From Hemicentrotus pulcherrimus (taxonomy: Eukaryota > Echinodermata > Echinoidea > Camarodonta > Strongylocentrotidae): 64,000 nt of DNA. Location of the stretch: assembly GCA_003118195.1 (NCBI GenBank), contig BEXV01000766.1, positions 3,207 to 67,206 of the forward strand, given 5' to 3'. Both the position numbers and the translations under genes were made by a program. Shown here piece by piece: positions 24,596 through 36,591 of this stretch (the stretch's first letter is position 1; each line of letters begins with the position of its first letter). The notes under the pieces are model-generated. The model was given only the letters and a program-made list of their open reading frames with translations, was not told the DNA's origin and searched no databases.

Positions 24596-27500
24596 CTGCG
24601 TCTTTCTTTTTCTGTTGATGCAGAGATCAAGTCCCATAGAGGTTGAAAATATTCACTTCACAAAATAAAATATACAGAATACATACAAATCAAGAAATGC
24701 CATTTATCAATAATTATGTCAAAATATAACTGATAGAGTTCAATCATATCAAACTACACAGAATAAATCTTCAACTATAACATATAACATTTAAAAAGTT
24801 AAACTTAAAGTTATTAGAAGTAAGAAGAAAAGTCTTTAAAAAAAGGGGGGGAGGAAGGAGAGAAGTGAAAGCGGAATGGAGAGAGAAAAAAAAAAACTAA
24901 ATCATGATTTATACAAAAGCAGGATAACTAGGTATAAGTTGGATATCAATATAACTGGCCTAGGGAAACCCGCTAGCTATAAGCTATTCTTTGTATAACT
25001 TAATACATGTGTGTAATTTCTTTCTGTGGGGTCTGTTCTGAAATATTCCCTGTCTATAACCTTTTAGTGACTGATCTCTTCCAAATTCTATCCCTTGGAC
25101 AGTGGATGATGAAATGACTAGTGATTCAGGGAAAATGTATTTGCCAACTAGCCTTATCTACATTGCATTATATTATGCATGTGTTTTATTTACCTCTTCA
25201 GTCTTCCAAGTTTTTTCCAGCTGAAACCAAATTATTATTTCAGCTGTAGGATGTCTTAGACTGGAATACTTATTCCAGCTGGTCCCAGTATTTCAGAATT
25301 ATTTGACAACTAAAGGACCATTTACTTGCCAACTAGGCTTTATGAATAGGACCTAGATGCAAACAAAAACTTAGTAAGGTTTTATGAATACCCACTAGTG
25401 CCTAGTTGACAGCGATAGAGCATTTTAGTTACCAACTAGGCTTTATCAGATTTTATGAATATGAGGTCACTCTTCCAGTCGTAGGCAAACATTCCTGCTC
25501 TCCAGTACCATTCGTAAAAAGAATGTGATGAACCTTGATGGCTCACATGGAACAATGGTAGCAGGCTAACTAATGAAATTTGGTACTTTATGGGAAGATA
25601 CATACAGTTTTAGCAGTAATTTAATGGATCATTAACTCATTTTATAATTTTGTATAGCATTTCTTTCCTTATTTTTTATTAGTGCTATGGGACTCAATTG
25701 ATAACCTCCATTATATATTACATATCGCCTACTTGTATGCGGTCTTTTGTTAAAAAGTTGTATTACTGGTACTTACATTTCGCTAATTTACCAACTATGG
25801 CATTTTAGTATCATTTAATGATTTGGCTTAGAAATCTCTGTTTTAAGTTTTCAGAGAAGTAATTGACATTTGGTCCAGTAAAAATTAAAAATTCATTGAG
25901 CTTTTTATCTTATGTGTATGATATGTATTATAAATCATGTATATATTGTATATACATTATGTAAAGCATGTACTAAATGCACCATTATACTACATTATAT
26001 ATCAATTTATTATTATCCCTGAATTGTTTGTGTTCTTGCTTGTTTGTTGACTTCTTGTGTACAAGAAAAGAATACATGTATGAACATGTAGTTAAAGATG
26101 AAGTTGAGTAGTGGTCATGCGATTGCATTGTGAAAGAAACGATGTGGAATCGACCAGAAAAGGTTGATCACCTAGCATAAAAGAATCTGTGTGTATTGCA
26201 AGGTTCTGGAATCATCAAAATGATAAGAAATTTGGTAAAGTTACAAACACTGTACACAGAAAGATGTATATGGGACTACACGAACACGTGGCGAAAAAAA
26301 CATCCCCCCCGAGTTTTACGATAAACATGACATATTTATAATATGAAGGCATTTGAAGAGCCATGCTTTTCAGGGAACATGTCTTATCTGAAATTCTTCC
26401 ACACTTGCATTATAACAAATGATAAAGTTCATGAATTATTTTTCACCTCTTTCCAGAACTCAACCTTCTCTTTAATACTGCATACCAGTACATAATTTTT
26501 CATCTCAGTCAAATTCTTCATCAACAGAACATTTTTTTTTTCTTCATCACTGTCAACATTTGGTACTCAGATGTTTGCTACCTCAGCAATCGCTCTTGGT
26601 TTATTTCATCAAAGATACTGGGTTGGGATTATGATTGCAATTGGATTTTAGGGTAGGTTAAAGGTTAAGGTTAGATGTGTTGTGTTCATTCCACCTCTGG
26701 GGTTGAATTTAGGAGTTTGGCAAGGGTAAAAATAGACCAACCAAACATCTGTATCACTGATGTGAGCGGCATCTCCAAGTAAAAGGTACATTTGCCATAC
26801 TGTTAGGATTTATTCCTTGTATGCGCTGATTGCAACGGCTAAAGCCGGGTTATTATAATACCCTAAGTCTTTTGTACGCAAATAGAGACATGATATCATG
26901 TGATATGCACTATGCAAGACAGGAATATTATTAGGAATATTATTATTAATATTATTACCATTGCCTCTTGTTCATATCATGATCATCACACATTTTATCA
27001 TAAGACAGGTCAACAAAATTACAATTATTGAATGATCACATCTCACTATTACCATCATTTTAGTCAGCATCACTATCATCAGTTTCATCACCATCATCAA
27101 TATCATCATCATCATAACAATAATCATCAATATTTTTCACTATGGTCAAATTACTGACAAAATACAAAACTAAGTTGTGTTTCCGTTTTATTCTCATGGA
27201 AGATCATTACATTCAAATGTTCCGAAAATTCAAATTTGTATTCAATATTAGCAATAAAGCTGACTAATTAAGAGCACTATACATGCATTACACAAAGTAG
27301 AAAATAAAAGGGATACCGGTAAGGCTTCCTGTTACCATGATCAATACATGAAGGGTGCATTTTTAACAAAAAATAAATTGGAGATTGTCTACAATGTACA
27401 TTTACTAAATTTTGTATGCAAAGAAGGGATATACATTTACTTACAAAATGATGAAGGGGGGGGGGGGCTATTCCCCATTAAAAAGGCCCTTTTCTTTTTT

Positions 27501-27643
27501 AATGAAAACATTGATGCATACAAATAATATACATGTAATGCCCAGATACAAAAATAAGGACTCTAAAGCCCTCTTTTCAATTACAGACATAAAATAATGT
27601 CTACTCATAATGCAAATAACCAAATGATGTGTTGATTACTGTN
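24596..27643. other. Gene-poor AT-rich stretch
   Basis: No exon is supported. It contains simple repeats: AT/TTA-rich tracts near 26925-26955, a long TCA/ATC-rich microsatellite at about 27060-27132, and a G homopolymer at about 27457-27468. The region ends in an assembly gap. Confidence 0.4.
27060..27132. repeat. TCA-rich microsatellite
   Basis: Imperfect tandem TCA/ATC units. Confidence 0.85.
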
Positions 27644-28334
27644 NNNNNNNNNNNNNNNNNNNNNNNNNNNNNNNNNNNNNNNNNNNNNNNNNNNNNNNNN
27701 NNNNNNNNNNNNNNNNNNNNNNNNNNNNNNNNNNNNNNNNNNNNNNNNNNNNNNNNNNNNNNNNNNNNNNNNNNNNNNNNNNNNNNNNNNNNNNNNNNNN
27801 NNNNNNNNNNNNNNNNNNNNNNNNNNNNNNNNNNNNNNNNNNNNNNNNNNNNNNNNNNNNNNNNNNNNNNNNNNNNNNNNNNNNNNNNNNNNNNNNNNNN
27901 NNNNNNNNNNNNNNNNNNNNNNNNNNNNNNNNNNNNNNNNNNNNNNNNNNNNNNNNNNNNNNNNNNNNNNNNNNNNNNNNNNNNNNNNNNNNNNNNNNNN
28001 NNNNNNNNNNNNNNNNNNNNNNNNNNNNNNNNNNNNNNNNNNNNNNNNNNNNNNNNNNNNNNNNNNNNNNNNNNNNNNNNNNNNNNNNNNNNNNNNNNNN
28101 NNNNNNNNNNNNNNNNNNNNNNNNNNNNNNNNNNNNNNNNNNNNNNNNNNNNNNNNNNNNNNNNNNNNNNNNNNNNNNNNNNNNNNNNNNNNNNNNNNNN
28201 NNNNNNNNNNNNNNNNNNNNNNNNNNNNNNNNNNNNNNNNNNNNNNNNNNNNNNNNNNNNNNNNNNNNNNNNNNNNNNNNNNNNNNNNNNNNNNNNNNNN
28301 NNNNNNNNNNNNNNNNNNNNNNNNNNNNNNNNNN
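27644..28334. other. Assembly gap (N run)
   Basis: 691 unknown bases, bordered on the right by a long C homopolymer (28335-28348). Reading frames that span it are artefacts. Confidence 0.98.
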
Positions 28335-29370
28335 CCCCCCCCCCCCCCTTCATTTTGAAGAATTAAGTAGAGAAACATGGGATGTGAAAAGGAAATGTAA
28401 ACAAACCTGGCACACAAAGCAATAATACCCTATAAACCATCAAACCTAAATACAATTGCACTGAATAAATAGCTTTCTTATTAGAGAACAATACTTAACT
28501 TTGAAAGTTCAATCACTTTTCACCCATGTGTAACTCTTTCTCCTCAACCTGAAAAATGGCAATGGCAGGGAATGGCAGTTTAATGACAATTTGTCCTCTT
28601 TTGAGACATGGCTATATCCAAGGTATATTGTCATATGTTGACCAATACATTAATTGACATAAAATTTCACTTTACATAATATATGGGCTTATTAAAGGTC
28701 CAGTAGCTCTGATGTACATGTACTACCGGTATGTAGTTGGTAATAAGACAGTAAAACCAGACATTTTTGTGTAAAGCCACAGCTGTTTTCATGACAAAAG
28801 ACTATGTGTCATTTCAGTTGTGATTCCATTATATATCACAGCAGGAAACTTTCAGAACACATTCCCAAAATTCATCCTGGGGTTTACTTGGGTCATATCC
28901 AGAGCTTTCAAAACAGGTTACATATCATTCCTAGCATCATTATTCATGACATTATTGACTCGGGAGAAATTGACCACAAACAATACACATATCTCTTTGA
29001 GCATCTTTTTGGGTCACTTTTGTTTGGAAGTGGGATTGGTATCTTACACTGATAAGTGTATGATAAGTCAAAGAACATTATTGAAATAAATAACAACAAC
29101 ACTGTTCTTTAGCATACATGTACATGTATACACATCATATACCAGAGATATGGGACTACTCACAACAGACGACAGCAAACGACTATAAGGCTAAGTAGCA
29201 CCATCGTTCATAAGTATGCTACATGTAGTTCATATTTTCTAACAGAAAAATATAAGTTTAATTATAAGAGGATGAGACAATTAAAGAAGGCATGTCTGCT
29301 TTATATCAGGATACCGGTAGACTTGAGATGGTATTCTAATAATGTATATAGTTTATTTAGTGAAAGAAAA

Positions 29371-30049
29371 TTAAAGATACTATGTCCCTTTTGCAGCCAA
29401 CATCAAATTTTGTAGAACTTTGCAGGAATTACGAATTTGTCATGTATGTCCTATCTGTGAAATTTAAACATTAACAGTACCGGTATCCTAATATTCAAAA
29501 ACCTACGACCAGAGATGCCAACCTCTTGACACACAAAAAAAAGACTTAGTATCCTTAAAATAAATTTTAAAAATCAGATTTTGGAGAGAAAAATCAGATT
29601 TTTTAACGAAAACTCGACACTACAACTGGACTGTCGGCCCCGGGCCAGTAAAATTTCAGTAAAATTTTCACTCTTTCTTTAAAATTTAATGAGAAAATTG
29701 TAAAGCAAAGTTTTTATGGGTTTTAAAAAAAAGATGAAAAATGGTATTTTAAGATTTTTAAGATCGTATTTCACTCTTATTATCGTACTAAATACGATTT
29801 AATTGTACTGGTTGGCATCTCTGTATGACCATTCAGTACATCAGTCTGAAAATCAGACTATTACTTACTGGCTCTATAGCTCTTATGTCTATTCGACAAC
29901 TAATTGTCGTTATTTTCCCACTTAAAGACATTTTCAAGCCCCCCCCCCCCCTTTTATAAGGAAGTTCTCAATTAGTATCATCTTTCAAATGCCTTTTGAA
30001 TTCAACCTTTTCATTTGTTAGGCCTGCAAATGGGACATAGTACCTTTAA
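29371..30049. mobile_element. TTAA-ended repeat, disrupted copy
   Basis: Left end TTAAAGATACTATGTCCC; the right end is the inverse, GGGACATAGTACCTTTAA. The intact relative at 53916-54292 is about 377 bp. This copy is longer because of the element at 29511-29822 and extra flanking sequence. TTAA at both ends suggests a TTAA target preference, as in piggyBac-type elements, but no transposase is present. Confidence 0.75.
29511..29822. mobile_element. Nested short element with AGAGATGCCAACC ends
   Basis: 13-bp perfect terminal inverted repeats, AGAGATGCCAACC at 29511-29523 and GGTTGGCATCTCT at 29810-29822, enclosing about 310 bp of AT-rich non-coding sequence. It lies inside the 29371-30049 repeat and so is the younger insertion. 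Confidence 0.75.
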
Positions 30050-30754
30050 TTGTCGAAACAAATCAAATGTACAGTTCAGAGAGAGATCTGCATTTCAAAA
30101 ACTTTTCTTTTTTATGTGACAATTAACATACTTTCTCTATAAAAGAAAACCTAGTTAATGTAATACGGCCCTAAGCATTCACGGTTTATAAAATGGAAGC
30201 ACTAATAATAAGCATAGAATGAGATGTTTTTCAATGTGCAACTGCAACAGATACATGCGTAAACAAGATTGCAAATGGAGGGAGAGGAACTTTTAAGATC
30301 ATAGCAGATATAAAGTGTAACACAAGTCAAGAAATATTGTAGTGTGTACAGAATATCTGTCATCAGTTTTTTACTTAAATGAACATCATCATATTCCAAC
30401 AATACATATGAGGATTATTATAGAGAATAAATAGACATTACACGTAGTAGTAAATATGCACATGTTTACATCGAATAAACATTTTTTATGACCTACTAAA
30501 TTTCATATGTGACGACCGCCCTGGAGAAGTCTCAATATAAAATGCACAATAATTAACATAAAATGCCATTTTAATTAACAAGTCACTGTCAAAATATGGA
30601 CAAAAGATATCAAAGTATGGGTATTGGTTAATGTCAGTAAGGCTTGTATCCTTAAATACTGGGCATGTGGGCAACTGCATCAGATATACGGTCAAAAAAT
30701 AAATACTATGAAAAATGCATTAACAAAATATCTGATTGTCAGGAGTAAGGGACG

Positions 30755-33700
30755 CTACCTGCGTCTTTCTTGCTTCTGTGTTCGCTTCTTCTCTTTGTCT
30801 TTTCTATCTTGTGTCTTCTGCTTCTGTTGTTCTCTCTGCTGCTTGTCTTGCTCCTTTTTCTTTGCGCTCTCCACCTTGGATTTCTCTCGCTTCTCCTTCT
30901 CCTGTTTATCGACATCCACCTTGTTTGTGTTGCTATATACTGATTCAGGAACATAGGGTTAAGGCAAGTTAACTCTTACAATGCCAAAGGTTCGTTTTGA
31001 CTCATGCAAATCTTTAGAGACTTGGTTGGAACGTATTCCATTTTACAAGTAATATTGAACTCCTCTACTTCTCTAATGAAATTAATCTGACCTACTCAAT
31101 TCACTCTTGTCAGCATAAATGAAAAGTGTCCAAAGGCATCTTGTAATCCAACAAACAGTTCTCCTGAACAAGAGGCTCTATCAGTTGTCAACAAAAATCA
31201 AAATGCAAAGTGAACTAGTAACAAAATACTATTTTGTTTAAATTTAAAAAAATGCTTATGTCTATTCAATGAGTCATTATGTAATCAATGCAATTTCATT
31301 TTATGAAGTGTAAGTGCTGAAAACAATAGCCCCTTCATAGGGACGACTCATTATTCCTTTAAATACTGTAATATAATGTAAGACGGAAAAGAAGTTAATA
31401 TCAAATTGCTCACAAACAGTCAATTTCACAAATCACTAAACAAAACGACAATTCATGCATATTTGGCAGCTTGAACAGTGGAAAAAACGTTTTGTCCATA
31501 TTCTGCTAATTCAGTTAAACCTGACCTTGGGTCTTAACTTGTGTTTAACCAATTAGCTGTACAGTGCGCTTATTAGTGATGTTTTTGCAATATTTTTTTT
31601 ATTATCCAGAACGCAAAGAATTACACACTTTACATGAACGGAGAGAGAGAACAAAAATCACAGAAAATTCTTAATCTATTTCCATTGCATTTAATACATT
31701 GTGCTATTCTTGAACAGGATGAATTTAATTGTATTATTGTAACAAATCATTAATGCAGGGCTCCATACTATCTTTTTTTTTCAGGAGAGGGTCCAGAATG
31801 CATCTTTTAGAGGGAGTCTATTTTAGCCCTTCATCAAAAATTGGTAATTTCAGGGGTCCGAAAATGAAATTTGTTTGTGTCGACTCTGTCAAGCCCTGAT
31901 TAAAGTCTCTAAACAGCGTGTAAAAGATAAAACTCAAATCTTTGTGTACAGATTGGCAATTTTTCCGGTTATAATTTTGCAATTTACTTCCGTTATGCTT
32001 CATTTACCGGTAATAAACATTTTTATTTTTTCAAACTAGGAAGGAGTGGAAAATAACATTTAATGTTTCTTATTTGAGGGAAAACTGATTTATCAAGAAA
32101 AGAAGAAAACTCAGAACTGTTAAAAAGGAATACTTAGACCTCCTTTATTAAATTTGATTTTAAACAAAAGCATTAACCCAGCCTTGCATTTATTTATTTT
32201 TTAGTAGAATATGGGCCTTCATCTTGATTTGCAAGGATACAGAAGTCATCCAAGCCTCCTCCCGCTCCTCCTCCACCACCACCTTTACCTCCATCATAGT
32301 CTGGTTCATAATAATCTTCATCTGTGCATCGCTGGAGTCAAGGAATTTTTCTTTCAAATGACGAAATGCAAAGTCAAATAAATGACCTTTTGCCCAGTTA
32401 GCAATCTTCACCAAATGATACACAGATTGTGTAAAGCAAAGTCATCAAGAATGTTCACACACACACAAAAAAAAAAAAATGAAATACAAAATGAAAAACA
32501 CATTTGATTTATTAAAAGTGAAATGATTTTCTTTTCTTAAAGCAACTAAAAAGGACTTGTTGAAGATAATGAACCAATTTCCAAACAATATATTTTTGTT
32601 TTTCCTATTGTTTTACAGGTATGCTTCATAAAGGTGCCAGGGCTATTTACTTCCCAGGAACAATGAGTTTAAAATGATTTTAAAAATGAAAATGTCCACT
32701 AATTATAGGTATGTAATTTTATGTATGCTAATAAAATAGATTTCACTTTTAGGCCACATCATTCCGACATACCCATACAATCAATGTATACTAACAAGAA
32801 ATTCACAGCTACTTGAAGTAAAATACCTGTCATCCATTTTTCAGCAAAATCAAATCAATTTCCTTGCAAATTTACACCTCATATCTGTAGATCATAATAC
32901 AATGAAGTGTTAATAGAGACTGTTCACACCAGCATTGCTTGTCACACACATCATCATCATCATCATCTATACGGGAGTGTAGGATATCCTGTAGGTCTCC
33001 GGGTCAGATCACTTGGTACATTAGTAAAGGTCTATTAGTAGAAAAAAAATGTGTTTCATAAAGGATATTCCTCTCCATCTGAAACTTCAGCGAATCGGGC
33101 AAGGAGGGCAGCCTTCTGTTTACTGTCTGTTGGTGTTCTGGTTACCTTGGGAACCTGGGTGGCAGCATGGCGCTCCATGATGGCTGCCATCTTGTCTTCC
33201 ACATTTTCTGTTGAGGGGGCATCTGAGGATAAAAACAATTTAAGCATTTAAGCATTTCTGTACAAGTACTTTCTGCAGTGTGTAACAGAATGGAATAATA
33301 TTTACAACAAATGGTGATGATAATGATGTCACTCTGAACTTTTTTGATAAGATGATGCGATACCATTTTATGGCCATATTTATAGTAAACAGAAGGGAGA
33401 CTAAAGTAGAAAAGGGAAAAAAAAACATCAAACATAGCATCTACTGTAGCCTTTTTCAAAATATATTTATCTCAAATAAGCAGGACTAAAATCTAAGTTT
33501 TTATAGAAAAATGTGTAATTATATGATTACTGAGGCTGTGCACAACCGTGTAATGAGGTACCCGAGTACACTCCTAGACTCACAAGCGAATGCTCGACTA
33601 TTCGGGCGCCATGTTTTAATTTTTTTTGGCCGCCATTTTTTTTTGTGGGAGCCGCCATTTTTTTTGTTGTTGAATGAAATCGGTAAAAACACACCCTTTC

Positions 33701-36218
33701 AATCACTTTTACAACACGAACCAATTTTTAAGCAACATACCATATCTTGGGGAGTTGGGGACGACGCAACATTTTCAAAGGGAAATAGATTAAAATCTAT
33801 CGAATCCCTCCCGATGTAGTTCGGTAGTATTGTGGATTTGACGATGATCACATTGATCAGGAAGAGGGAGGAGGCAGCGCTGCGAGCCTGGTCCGTCGGG
33901 CTTGGCGAGCGGGGTCCCCTCCATAAGCGCTTGCCTAAGAAAGACCCACGAGTTAAGGCGAGTAGTAGTGCTGTCGATGCGACCGACGTAAATAGAATCA
34001 ATAACATAACGCAATGGAAGCTTTACTACAAGTAGTGGTGTATTAAACCGTAAATAAGAAGGAAAAGAGAGAGAAACGAAAATGGATAAGGCTGGAGAAT
34101 AAGATTATAGAGGATTCTAGGAAATTAGAGAAGCCAAATATGCGCATTTCTTCGCTGAACTTGCTGTCTACCGATATATTTATGGTGACCTCAGCCCTTT
34201 ACCTCACCCTCTCTCGCTCTCTCGTTCTTTTTCTATCGTTTTCTCTTTCCAGTTTCCATTCATCTCTAATTCTCTTTCCCTCTTTCCTTCTACCTCTCTC
34301 CATTTTTCATCTCTTGATAATAATTAATTATGCTTTTTCACCACTCTAACTTCATACTATCATAGCACTCGCAATCCTCGTCAGTATTCGATTGACCTCC
34401 CTCACGACATCGAGATACATTACATTCAAACATTTATATCAATTCCAGTGTCCCTCTAATTTTACACGGGATGCTGAGGAGAAAACAAGTTTCAAAATCA
34501 CAACAAACCCACATTTATCCTTTCCAATGTTTCTAGCCAGATCGGCCAAGCTCTGATCTAGTAAACACCGTCTCTCTCTCTCTCTCTCTCTCCCACACTG
34601 GCACGCGCCGTACCTGAGTGCTCTCGCCCAATCAGAGGGACGTAAATAAAAATTCTGCTGTCTGATTTGCCGTTCACTCCAGCTGTTCCCATAGCCTGTT
34701 GTGCATGCGGCATATTTGCAATATTGCAATTGTGTATGAGGCCATGCGGCCATGAGCTCGTGAATACATATAGCCACCCATGTGTGTGTCGTTGTTTAGG
34801 CCCTGGGTGCGCAAATCAGCCCTCGCTAGCACATGCGATCTTTGTAAACTTTGTAACCAAAGATTGCAGACAGAAATTCGGACATTTGGTCACAGTTTCT
34901 GAGTGGTGAGTTGACAGTGATTGAAGTGGGAAGCGCTGGCCCAAAAAAAAAATGGCGGCCGAATGTTTGGGTAAGAGAAATCGCACCCGTGTAGTTGTCA
35001 ACCATGCGGGTACTCGTGCAATCGACTACCCGTCGCAGCCTTAATGATTACCTCCATTGACTTGCTTTTCTTCAGGGGCAGAGCAGCTTATCTGTTTCCA
35101 TTTATGCAAGATTTCCTGGCTAGTTTCTTCAACGGCATCCTCCTAATCATAACCCAAAATAAAAATCAAGAAAAATAAAAATAAGCAAATTCATAAACAG
35201 ATGAAAGTAGCTTCAAAATTTGACTAAGATTTGATGAGACATGATAACAATGTAACAGTCACATTGTCGCTGCACAGCTGACTAAGCTGACCTATTTGCC
35301 AGTTTTATTTTGGATTACTTACCTTGCATGAATGACCTTCCACAATATTATTTTTTGAAACACATTCAAAGCCTTTCTTTAATTTCATTCAATATTTTAC
35401 TCACTACTTTTTTTCAAATTTGCAGCATTTGCCTTTTTAAGCAGCAGGTTACAGAATATCAATCGTCCGCATAAACGAGGATATCTTCGTAAATGTGGAC
35501 AAATCGCGTCCTAATAAATAAGGATCGTCCTTGCATTGCAATTCGAACTTACGCAGAACAGAAACTTTCACATTATGTAAGATAAAACCTCGGGAAGACG
35601 GATGATTCATGGGAGTATTATATTAGACCCTACGTAGAATCCGTTTTACGCTTTACCAGCACTCAGATCGGCAACCCTCTAACAAAATTGGGCTGGAAAA
35701 AAAAGAAGGCCGTGAAAATCGGACAGTTCTCATTTTTTAGGACGCGATTTGTCCGTGTTTACAAAGATATCGTTGTTTTTGTGGAAGGAAAACAAAGCAA
35801 AACAAAAAATGTGAACAAAATTCATGAATCATGAATGATGACACCCACGATTGCATCTGTTTCCGGGGCACCAGGCCACGTCAGTAGCTAAATAACCTCA
35901 GAATGCATGACTGCATGATCCTATATCTGTCGTGACTTAGTTGAAAATGGCAGTGATCATTAAAATAATTTTCACACTCACTTGCTCACAAGTCACAGTC
36001 ACAAAATTGATTCAACATCACCATTTGCTATGGATGGGACTTCATACCAATATTCCGCCGAGAATCCCATTCAAGGCTTCTGACTTTTCTTCTTCATCTT
36101 CATCAGTTTCGACAATGCTGCTTATGTAGCTTCCAAAAACATCCTGATCAATGTTGAGTTGTTCAAGTTTCAAGGAGAGCCAATCTCCAAAATTTTGACA
36201 AGCAGCAGCTTCTGCCAT
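30755..36218 (-). CDS. CCDC43: CCDC43, coiled-coil domain-containing protein 43
   Basis: Five exons on the minus strand: 36218-36048 (ATG), 35142-35052, 33222-33069, 32323-32289 and 30939-30755 (stop TAG). All phases join, giving 211 residues; human CCDC43 is about 224. The N-terminal globular part (MAEAAACQNFGDWLSLKLEQ, DVFGSYISSIV, LNGILGGIL) aligns with the human GSWLDGRLEALGVDR region. In the middle, KQKAALLARFAEVSDGEEDE matches human RKAALLAQYADVTDEEDE. The C-terminus is a long Lys/Glu/Gln-rich helix (EKEKREKSKVESAKKKEQDK) ending KKRTQKQERRR. An in-frame stop lies upstream of the ATG. The function is not established. Intron 3 is a predicted AT-AC minor intron and intron 2 carries a hAT-like insertion at the donor. 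Divergent from RPL19, 373 bp apart. Confidence 0.9.
32324..33068 (-). other. Predicted U12-type AT-AC intron of CCDC43
   Basis: Read on the minus strand, the intron starts ATATCCTTT (33068-33060), the strict U12 AT-AC 5' splice-site consensus. TTCCTTGAC lies at 32345-32337, matching the U12 branch site; the branch adenosine (32338) is 14 nt from the intron end at AC (32325-32324). No GT donor in this place keeps the CCDC43 frame. With these borders ...DGEE joins DEDYYEP in phase, matching the acidic block of the vertebrate protein. Length 745 nt. Without splicing the frame ends in YPL-stop. Confidence 0.85.
33531..35043. mobile_element. hAT-like non-autonomous transposon with 8-bp target duplication
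   Basis: 1513 bp flanked by the direct repeat ATGATTAC (33523-33530 and 35044-35051). The ends are TGAGGCTGTG and, inverted, TAAGGCTGCG. An 8-bp duplication and a T.AGGCTG-type end are usual for hAT elements. Subterminal GGCCGCCATTTTTTT motifs occur on both sides (33629, 33651 and inverted at 34951), and there is a CT microsatellite at 34570-34593. Short reading frames such as 33832-34035 have no recognised relative. It sits in CCDC43 intron 2, directly against exon 2. Confidence 0.85.
35462..35780. repeat. Foldback repeat related to the 36998-38670 family
   Basis: Left arm ATCTTCGTAAATGTGGACAA followed by ATCGCGTCCTA pairs with the right arm TAGGACGCGATTTGTCC (arms about 35477-35513 and 35739-35776). 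The block ATCGTCCGCATAAAC recurs at 37012. It lies in CCDC43 intron 1. Confidence 0.7.
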
Positions 36219-36591
36219 ATCATCGGAGTCAAGTTTTCAACAGATGGTGTAAACTTACGCTGGTCGCACGCGCCTACACTTAGCCTCGCGCTACCATCGT
36301 TTTAATATTTTGTAGCAGCGAATTTTAACAATGTGCCTCATCACTTTTTGATTTCACAAAATAAATACGCGATATTTTAGAAATTGTGATTTTAACCATT
36401 TTTGAGGAATGATCCACAAATTATATATTTTTTCTTAATAATAACAACTAATATGGTATATAAATCTATTATTTTTATTATTATCTCTGAGTCTTTTAAC
36501 AACCCCAAAATATATAGCTCCGCGGATTAACCTTCCATTCCAAGTTGTGAAACACATCTCTCTTTTCCTCGTGTGATCTACGTAGACCATA
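36219..36591. promoter_or_regulatory. Putative bidirectional promoter CCDC43 / RPL19 with TOP tract
   Basis: 373 bp between divergent start codons. On the RPL19 side a pyrimidine tract, TCTCTCTTTTCCTC (36557-36570), lies about 25-35 bp before the ATG. It is a good candidate for the terminal oligopyrimidine (TOP) start of a ribosomal-protein mRNA, which would give a 5' UTR of about 30 nt. TOP mRNAs are translationally controlled by mTOR via LARP1. Confidence 0.65.

Larger units (their letters stand above)
28335..30754. other. Region 3' of CCDC43
   Basis: Presumably includes the CCDC43 3' UTR (minus strand) and intergenic DNA. The only structure recognised is a TTAA-ended repeat with another element nested in it (29371-30049). 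No additional gene was found. Confidence 0.4.

Noticed and set aside
27601..28417. Long open frames across 27601-28417 on both strands
   Set aside because: They consist of unknown bases in an assembly gap; no real codons support them.
30739..30954. A 71-residue Arg/Ser-rich frame on the minus strand
   Set aside because: It is the wrong frame of CCDC43 exon 5; the true frame matches the vertebrate protein.
33552..33558. ATGAG|GT at about 33553 as an alternative RPL19 exon 1
   Set aside because: It lies inside the hAT-like element in a CCDC43 intron and has no pyrimidine tract; 36592 is better placed.
33832..34035. A 67-residue frame inside the hAT-like element
   Set aside because: No recognised relative, no transposase motif, and no repeat of it elsewhere in the window. 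Kept only as part of the element.
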